From Arthrobacter sp. NicSoilB8 (GTDB lineage: Bacteria; Actinomycetota; Actinomycetes; Actinomycetales; Micrococcaceae): a DNA stretch of 64,000 bases. The notes under the pieces are model-generated. The model did not search any database and was not told where the DNA came from. It saw only the letters and a list, made by a program, of their open reading frames with translations. A program made the translations under genes and the position numbers. This document shows, piece by piece, positions 58,236 to 64,000 of the stretch (within the stretch, counting starts at the first letter, position 1; each line of letters begins with the position of its first letter). The stretch is from contig NZ_AP024655.1 of the NCBI RefSeq assembly GCF_019977355.1, positions 3,906,001-3,970,000 on the forward strand, given 5' to 3'.

Positions 58236-59538
58236 ATTCGATTTTCGTCTCTGGTTCCGGAGCGGTTCCAAAGCCACCCTGGCTCAACCTAGATCCCTGA
58301 ATAGCTCCGTACTTTGCGCACAACCCCCACGCCAAGCCTACAAATATCCATGTTTCAAGAAGCCACAAAACCATGGTCGCAATAGAGAAGAGAATATACG
58401 GCAGCAGAAAGACCGCCAATCCATCGAATCTCCGCACTCGCCACAACGCCACCGCAATCGCTAACACAGACAAAACGACAAGACATCCACCAACAATACC
58501 GGAATCATACAGAATCTGAATCGGAAGATTCCCGATGTATCCGGGAAGTGAGAGTGCAGCTTGCGTCTCATCAATATGTCTCTGACCGAAGCTGTTCCAT
58601 CCCAGACCAATCATTCGTTCTGGCGACGACCACCATTCTGCAATGGCCACGTTGCCGACCCGGTTGCGTAGTCCCCCCGTTCCTTCGTCGATGTCGAAGA
58701 CTCCCATGAACTTGCTGAAGCCCGAGTCACCCCCGCCAAGAAGCAACAGCAACGCCCCCAGACCACCAACCCCAATTGACGCCACCGCCACCCTTCGTGC
58801 CGCAGGTTTCAGTATCAAGCAAGCCACTAGGCCCACCAGGTATGCAACGAGCGCCGCTCGCGTATGAGTAGTTAGGATGGCCATTGGTGCGGAAAAGGCT
58901 AATGTCAATCTGATCCACTGCGGGACTGCACCCATGGGGTTCGAAACCGCGACCAGAGCCCACAGGCTGAGCAATCCCGCAAGAATGTTAGCCTCCAGAG
59001 AGAATACATAGGCCGCATATCCCCCATAAGTTGGATCGACCTGAACACCGAAATTGAAAATCTGTGAGGTTGACCCAAGCCAGAACACAATGGCGAGAAC
59101 AGAACAACATAACGCCGCTGAACTTCCCCAACGCAGAATCCAATACCAGGAACTTGGCGTCCGAGCTATCCAAACTGCAGTTGTTATGTTGAGAAAGCAC
59201 CAGATAAGCACTGTCATAGACCGCTGAGGATATGGCGGCACGTTGAGAGATGTCACCACAGCGAAGGCGATCCAAGCCAGCGTGAAGCTCAACGACCATC
59301 GAACACCACTCGAAAATCTCTGGGATTTCCTCCCAAGCCCGTCGTGGATGAGTCGCAGTAGCGTCATGGCACCCACAATCATTTCAAGCCTGACGGTCAA
59401 ACCGGAAATTTCGAATGTAGGTCGTGTGACGAACGCGGCAATAATTATCAACAATGCCATGCGGCGATTCGAAGATATGAAATAGACGGCTGCCATGGCC
59501 ACGAGAAGAAGTACAAAAATGTTAGTTATATCAGTCAT
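58225..59538 (-). CDS. O-antigen-ligase-like polysaccharide polymerase (Wzy-like)
   Basis: 437 residues, about 10-12 hydrophobic helices and a large hydrophilic loop towards the end. Features of the Wzy_C/O-antigen ligase group: THTRAALVAYLVGLVACL and a later GLGWNSFGQRHIDE in the loop, followed by YDSGIVGGCLVVLSVLAIAVALW. Polymerises repeat units outside the membrane. Overlaps the flippase gene. Such proteins diverge greatly, so the assignment rests on topology, the loop motif and the neighbours. Confidence 0.78.
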   Translation of the reverse strand: MTDITNIFVLLLVAMAAVYFISSNRRMALLIIIAAFVTRPTFEISGLTVRLEMIVGAMTLLRLIHDGLGRKSQRFSSGVRWSLSFTLAWIAFAVVTSLNVPPYPQRSMTVLIWCFLNITTAVWIARTPSSWYWILRWGSSAALCCSVLAIVFWLGSTSQIFNFGVQVDPTYGGYAAYVFSLEANILAGLLSLWALVAVSNPMGAVPQWIRLTLAFSAPMAILTTHTRAALVAYLVGLVACLILKPAARRVAVASIGVGGLGALLLLLGGGDSGFSKFMGVFDIDEGTGGLRNRVGNVAIAEWWSSPERMIGLGWNSFGQRHIDETQAALSLPGYIGNLPIQILYDSGIVGGCLVVLSVLAIAVALWRVRRFDGLAVFLLPYILFSIATMVLWLLETWIFVGLAWGLCAKYGAIQGSRLSQGGFGTAPEPETKIEYAT

Positions 59539-59622
59539 GACAAATCAACTAATATCTCACCCAGGCGATCGTGACAGCAAAAACAATTTGCTCCCGAACT
59601 CGAGTCCCTATGACAGCTACCT

Positions 59623-60738
59623 TTAGTCACTAGCAGCCCCTGAACGCAAGGCGGCTAAGACACCGCTAAGGCTGTTAACTCGATTCTCGAAAGACAATTT
59701 GGATGCAACTTCATCCACCGGAGGAAGGTCTGGCTTTAGCTCCCAAGTCCGCCTTTCCACCACCAACGCAGAAGCGATCGCCGCGGCCGGGGCAGCTCCG
59801 CGTTCAATCGCGGTCCCACCCACCATCGGAAGCACTTCTGCGGCGCCGCCGTCGCCATATCCTACGCTGCGAATACCGAACGACCACGCCTCTATAGGTA
59901 CCAAACCAAACGGCTCCGGCTTCGTCGGAAATACTGCCGTTAAATCTACAGCGTCACCGAGTTCCTCCATTGAACGAAGCTCTCCCAAATATGAGATTCG
60001 TGAATCCATTGATGCGAGTTGAAGGACATCATCTAATGCCGACTCCTGGCCCGGGAACGGTGCGCCGGCAAGTACTAGGCGCCAGTCCGGGTCGGACATT
60101 GACGGTTGGCCGAAGGCCTCTACAACTTCGAGGTGGCCTTTATGGCCATTGACCCTTCCAAAAACTGCAACAGTAAATGTTTGTCTGGCGTTTTCGCTGA
60201 CTGCCAGAACCGTATCTCTATGATTACGTTGAGCCGGAATGTTAATCACCGGATACGTGACAGAGATTCGAGACTCCCTCACTCCCAACGAACGTAGCCA
60301 CGCTGATGTGGCCTTACTGCATGTAGTCAAAGGGAACGACCCAACCAACAACATCGCAAAGAACAGTCTGGCTCGACGATCTTCGAGTAACTCGTGAACA
60401 GCCACGTAAAATTTCCGGCGGGTCAAACGAAGCAAGGGAACATAGGCAGAAACGGCTAGGGTCCACAGGACTACGACATCTGCAGTCCGCATAGCATGCG
60501 GGAGCCTTGGTGATCGCAGTATATGAGTCAAGTTCGAGCGCCGCAAGACGAGCAACTTGGGATGCACGCTTATTTGTACCTCAGAACCTAGACCGGCAAC
60601 TTCATCATTCAACGGACCTGAGGATGGAACAAGAAGGTGGACCGAATGTCCAAGTGAAATCAGGCACTTGATCTCATGGATCAGCACACGACTCGCACCA
60701 TAAGTGTCATTGCTTCCATGGACTATTGTGATATTCAA
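59623..60738 (-). CDS. GT4-family glycosyltransferase
   Basis: 371 residues, starting at TTG 60736-60738, which overlaps the stop of the preceding gene (TTGA) and lies five bases after GGAG. From there the protein begins NITIVHGSNDTYGASRVL, a normal GT-B start; an ATG 11 codons upstream lies in the previous gene. The C-terminal nucleotide-sugar domain shows TVAVFGRVNGHKGHLEVVEAF and the EPFGLVPIEAWSFG...AAEVLP pattern (E-x7-E). Adds a sugar to the lipid-linked repeat unit. Donor and acceptor not predictable. Confidence 0.87.
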   Translation of the reverse strand: MNITIVHGSNDTYGASRVLIHEIKCLISLGHSVHLLVPSSGPLNDEVAGLGSEVQISVHPKLLVLRRSNLTHILRSPRLPHAMRTADVVVLWTLAVSAYVPLLRLTRRKFYVAVHELLEDRRARLFFAMLLVGSFPLTTCSKATSAWLRSLGVRESRISVTYPVINIPAQRNHRDTVLAVSENARQTFTVAVFGRVNGHKGHLEVVEAFGQPSMSDPDWRLVLAGAPFPGQESALDDVLQLASMDSRISYLGELRSMEELGDAVDLTAVFPTKPEPFGLVPIEAWSFGIRSVGYGDGGAAEVLPMVGGTAIERGAAPAAAIASALVVERRTWELKPDLPPVDEVASKLSFENRVNSLSGVLAALRSGAASD

Positions 60739-61799
60739 TTCTTCTCCGACTCGCGCAAAACAGATGCCCACTTCTCGGTAAAATTGCTTTTACTAAATTT
60801 GGCTGAATGCAAGCGATCTGCATCACGATACTTTCGCCAAGTCTCATCATCGAGTAGTTCGATGATTTGTTTGCTGAGCAGGTCGCCATCATCAGCTAAG
60901 TCCGAGCTGGGTAGGTGACTCCGGGGTATAACCTCAGGAAGGGCGCCTCTATTTGTATGCACGACTGGCACACCGTTCGCGCTCGCCTCCAGCGCGGGCA
61001 AGCAAAATCCTTCATCAACTGAAGAAACCAGAACGCAAAGGGCCTGTCTGTATAGGAGGGTCAACGCCTCATCTTCGACTCCGGAGTGAAGACTTATCCA
61101 CTGTCGTTCGGGGTCCGAGGAAGCGACACTCGCCCTAAACTGGGCATCATCATTGCCTGGCCGAGTAACAAACACGAGCTTCAGGTCCTTGCCCGATTGA
61201 ACTCTGGCAGCACGTACAGCCTCGACAGCCAGCGGAAGTCGCTTATGTTGATCTACAGAAGAAACCACGAGTACCGTCTGACTCAGTGGACTCGAAGGAA
61301 GTCCCTCCACTGACTGTGCTATTCCCTCCTCCGAATAGGAGGGCCAGGGAACTACACGCACTTGCGCTTTTGGCCATCGGCTCTTTATGCGTCGTTCGCT
61401 GTGCTCTGACGGGGTAACAACCAGCCAAGATTTTCGGACTGAAGCCCACATGCAGACCGTGGCATACATCACAAAATAGCGATTGAACATCCGCGGATGG
61501 TCCAAAACCATTGTATCGTGCAACACTACGACGGACTTCGCCTTACCAAACGAGATACCTGTATTCGTTGCATGAATTACGATATCAGCATTTAAGCGAC
61601 TAGATCTAAATGGAATACGAACAAAGTCCCATAAAATCATGTTCAGCAGCCGAAGGACTTTCGTTCTAGGTTCACCTCGTGGGCGTATAGTGTCGACTAA
61701 TGCGCCTTCTGCAGAAATGGCGGCAGCGATCAATGCTGCACCTCTGCTGGAGCCGCTCCGGCCCCTAACACCTATAAAGTCGTTGAGTACAATCCTCAT
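60735..61799 (-). CDS. GT4-family glycosyltransferase
   Basis: 354 residues. GT-B fold; N-terminal part includes SVVVLHDTMVLDHP and VVTPSEHSERRIKSRWP, and the C-terminal domain VSSVDQHKRLPLAVEAVRAAR plus SSVDEGFCLPALEASANGVPVV...ALPEVIP. ATG at 61797-61799 overlaps the stop of the upstream transferase (ATGA). Part of the four-transferase run. Confidence 0.87.
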   Translation of the reverse strand: MRIVLNDFIGVRGRSGSSRGAALIAAAISAEGALVDTIRPRGEPRTKVLRLLNMILWDFVRIPFRSSRLNADIVIHATNTGISFGKAKSVVVLHDTMVLDHPRMFNRYFVMYATVCMWASVRKSWLVVTPSEHSERRIKSRWPKAQVRVVPWPSYSEEGIAQSVEGLPSSPLSQTVLVVSSVDQHKRLPLAVEAVRAARVQSGKDLKLVFVTRPGNDDAQFRASVASSDPERQWISLHSGVEDEALTLLYRQALCVLVSSVDEGFCLPALEASANGVPVVHTNRGALPEVIPRSHLPSSDLADDGDLLSKQIIELLDDETWRKYRDADRLHSAKFSKSNFTEKWASVLRESEKN

Positions 61800-62902
61800 A
61801 ACGCACGACCCTTGAAATAGCTTTCATAAAAATTTTCCAGACTACTGGAGAAAGACTCCCAGGAATATTTTCCCGCCAACTTCACAGCAAGTCTGCGCGC
61901 CAGCAGGAGGTCTTCCGGTGAGTCAGTCCACATCAATATCTTCGACACGACCTCATTCCGAGCGGCTGACGGCAGGGGATCCGCAAGCACTTGAAGCTCC
62001 CAGGGCAAAGGGTCATCCAGAAGGAACTCGGAGGACTCTACAACCTCCTCGACAGAGGTATTCCTATACGCGATCACCGGGCATCCAGAGGCCATGGCCT
62101 CTTGGGGCGGCAGCCCCTGACCCTCGTATGCGGTTGGGTAGTACATTGCGACGGCCAACGAATATAAGGCCGAGAGCTCTATATCTGTTAGCGGAGGCAC
62201 CACAACACTATTTGGAAAGTCCTCCTGGGAAATGCCTCTTCCAGTCACAAGCATGGGTACGTTGCGCGCGGCTAGGCTCTCTGCGATTTCGTCGATCCAG
62301 TGGTAGCGCTTCCGCGGATCCGGAGTTCGCAGATCAGCCAGGGCAACGACGAACGGACGTGCAGAGTCAATTCCGGCTTCACTCAACAGGCGGGTTACGA
62401 AGGACAGTGATTCACCAGAGGCATCAGCAGTGAACGACTTTGAAATAGGAAGTGAGCAGATCTTAATGCGATTTGGGGAAATGCCAAGCCTAGAAGCGAT
62501 GCGGCTTTTTGTATATTTTGAATTAGCCAAAATCATGTCGGAACGCCTTGCGTTAGCGAATAACATTCTGGATTTTATGCCAAGTTTCTTATAATCATCT
62601 AAATCAAGAGGGATCACATCCTGAATCGAGCAAATCCAAGGACGGTCTTTGACTATCGGCAGGTGATAGACCGAAGTTGAGTGATATGGAACGCCCCTGT
62701 CCAGCCGCAACCTCCAAATATCTCGTTGGATAAGGAATGCGTCTGGGGCCTTAAGCGCATAGGGGGTTCGGATGAGCCTCTCGACGGCCACATCTGATAA
62801 CTCCGTAATTCCGACCGCCATCATGGCAGCATATCTGCCAAGTCCTCGGTCAGAACCTGGTTCCGAAAGAGAGTACTGGTCGAGAAGGATGGTTTGATTC
62901 AC
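61796..62902 (-). CDS. GT4-family glycosyltransferase
   Basis: 368 residues. Starts MNQTILLDQYSLSEPGSDRG with the glycine-rich GRYAAMMAVG; later SIQDVIPLDLDDYKKLG, ILANSKYTKSRIASRLG and the donor-site AYEGQGLPPQEAMASGCPVIAY...SVEEVV with the family's E-x7-E. Resembles mannosyl/rhamnosyl transferases of exopolysaccharide loci. Nine bases after the next upstream transferase, same strand. AT-richer codon use than core genes. Confidence 0.88.
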   Translation of the reverse strand: MNQTILLDQYSLSEPGSDRGLGRYAAMMAVGITELSDVAVERLIRTPYALKAPDAFLIQRDIWRLRLDRGVPYHSTSVYHLPIVKDRPWICSIQDVIPLDLDDYKKLGIKSRMLFANARRSDMILANSKYTKSRIASRLGISPNRIKICSLPISKSFTADASGESLSFVTRLLSEAGIDSARPFVVALADLRTPDPRKRYHWIDEIAESLAARNVPMLVTGRGISQEDFPNSVVVPPLTDIELSALYSLAVAMYYPTAYEGQGLPPQEAMASGCPVIAYRNTSVEEVVESSEFLLDDPLPWELQVLADPLPSAARNEVVSKILMWTDSPEDLLLARRLAVKLAGKYSWESFSSSLENFYESYFKGRAL

Positions 62903-62911
62903 GGAAAATTC

Positions 62912-64000
62912 TCACTTTGCTGCCATCGAAGGTTGGGGTTTCCGAGGAAGTACCGTTTTGCTGGTATCCCCATCGCATACGTCTTGCAGAGCGCTCTCGT
63001 AGGCCGAGCAAATGGCATCCCAAGTGTATTCTTCCTCTGCTCGGTTCACTGCCGCGATAGAGAGCCAGGACTGCCTAACAGGGTCGTCGAGCAGACCGTG
63101 CAAAGTATCTGCGATGTGCTGCGGTGAGGTCTGCACAAAAATGCCGGCCGCTTGAAGAACTTCACGGTTATAAACCGTGTCTCTGGCAACAGTTGGAGCG
63201 CCACAAGCCATGGCTTGCACTAGAGCCGGGTTCGTTCCGCCGACGCTGTGACCGTGGAAGTAGGCTCCGGCATGCTGCCACAAAGCTAGGAGGTGCTGGT
63301 GGTTGTCCACATGGCCCAGCCACCGGACGTTCGAGTGGTTTTGCGACAGTTCTTGGACAGCCTCGTCGAGCTCGCCACCGTGGCCAGACGACCCTACAAT
63401 GACAACAGGAATGGTCTTGCGCAGGAGTCCCACCGCGTTGATAAACTCCCTAATCGAATTTTCAGGTACGAATCTCGCGACTAGGAGCACGTAAGAGCGG
63501 GATTTGAGGCCCTCAACGGGCTCCAAGGATCCCGGGTTGTCGCCGCCGTAGGGGATCACGTATCCGTCCAGGTCAAACTCGCTCTTCCACCTTGCAGCAA
63601 TGGCATGCGCATCGTAGATCATTCGTGACCCCCAGCGCGCAGTGGCACGTGCCCCATTCCTGAAAAGAGCCTTGGCAAGCCGGCCCCACTTCGCTCGTTC
63701 CCACTCGATACCGTCAACATTAACAAGAGAGGGGATGCCCCGCAGCTTGAGCAGAGGAAGCCAGAACCCATTAGCGACGTTCATTACGAGAACAACGTCT
63801 GGCTTTGTTCGGACAACGTTAATGACCGCGGAGAGACCGAAAGTGAGCGTACTAAGGGATTTTGAGTCAATGCCGATGGTTGTAGGCGTCTGAATCCGGG
63901 GATCCTTCGAGGCGTCGTCCACTTTCGTGGCTCCGGGACGCCCATAGACAGTGACGTCCCATCCGGAATCTGCAAGATAGGGAGCCAACTTCCTCACGGC
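62912..64000 (-). CDS. GT4-family glycosyltransferase (DUF1972/rhamnosyltransferase-like), 5' end outside the window
   Basis: At least 362 residues; the coding frame is open to the window edge at 64000 and a GTG at 63995-63997 is probably internal, since AVRKLAPYLADSGWDVTVYGRP normally follows a GGFET-type N-terminus in this family. Other features: PDVVLVMNVANGFWLPLLK, IPSLVNVDGIEWERAKWG, VIPYGGDNPG and VGGTNPALVQAMACGAPTVARD. Likely adds rhamnose or a similar 6-deoxy sugar to the repeat unit. First visible gene of the minus-strand operon. Confidence 0.86.
   Translation of the reverse strand, partial: AVRKLAPYLADSGWDVTVYGRPGATKVDDASKDPRIQTPTTIGIDSKSLSTLTFGLSAVINVVRTKPDVVLVMNVANGFWLPLLKLRGIPSLVNVDGIEWERAKWGRLAKALFRNGARATARWGSRMIYDAHAIAARWKSEFDLDGYVIPYGGDNPGSLEPVEGLKSRSYVLLVARFVPENSIREFINAVGLLRKTIPVVIVGSSGHGGELDEAVQELSQNHSNVRWLGHVDNHQHLLALWQHAGAYFHGHSVGGTNPALVQAMACGAPTVARDTVYNREVLQAAGIFVQTSPQHIADTLHGLLDDPVRQSWLSIAAVNRAEEEYTWDAICSAYESALQDVCDGDTSKTVLPRKPQPSMAAK

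Noticed and set aside
1..64000. tRNA, rRNA and known riboswitches
   Set aside because: Reading both strands I found no TPsiC-type GGTTCGA arms in a tRNA context, no rRNA segments and no cobalamin, SAM, TPP or FMN riboswitch cores; a covariance-model scan would settle this.

Overview
The window is a high-GC actinobacterial chromosome segment. Gene content, Tat-exported PhoX, the class E sortase beside a small membrane protein, GTG/TTG starts, leaderless-looking promoters and a menaquinone pathway with MenJ-type reductase all point to Micrococcaceae, most probably Arthrobacter or Pseudarthrobacter. This is inference from families; no search was run.

Positions 1-12.6 kb hold sulfur assimilation, nearly all on the minus strand: FprA-type ferredoxin reductase (cut by the window edge), a fused siroheme-pathway enzyme, an ABM monooxygenase, an SsuABC-like sulfonate importer, and the overlapping operon sir-cysH-cysD-cysN, with a sirohydrochlorin chelatase just upstream. 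CysH carries the iron-sulfur cysteines of APS reductases and no cysC is present, so APS is probably reduced directly by CysH and then by siroheme sulfite reductase. An IS30-family element sits exactly in the centre of a long perfect palindrome behind the importer operon.

Positions 12.6-35.3 kb are mostly housekeeping. They hold menaquinone genes (polyprenyl synthase, menJ, menG, menF, menD, menC), a three-gene amino-acid ABC importer, argS, phoX, marR, a class E sortase with a 53-residue membrane protein, a PAP2 phosphatase and two related DUF559-type proteins. Behind menD lies an irregular tandem array whose units repeat the menD 3' end plus its stem-loop.

Positions 35.4-49.4 kb are mixed: a secreted protein, an MFS transporter, a GAF-ANTAR regulator, a PqqD-like/nucleotidyltransferase pair, a MinD-like ATPase preceded by two translationally coupled tiny membrane proteins, an MBL hydrolase, a polysaccharide pyruvyl transferase, and a branched-chain-type 2-oxoacid dehydrogenase operon with a divergent Lrp regulator.

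Positions 49.7-64 kb are an exopolysaccharide locus of lower GC: a Wzz/BY-kinase on the plus strand, then on the minus strand a flippase, a polymerase and four GT4 glycosyltransferases, the last cut by the window edge. Between the kinase and the flippase is a transposon nest: an ISL3 copy split by an IS21 element (6-bp target duplication), followed by an intact ISL3 copy (8-bp target duplication). I found no CRISPR array, rRNA, tRNA or recognised riboswitch.
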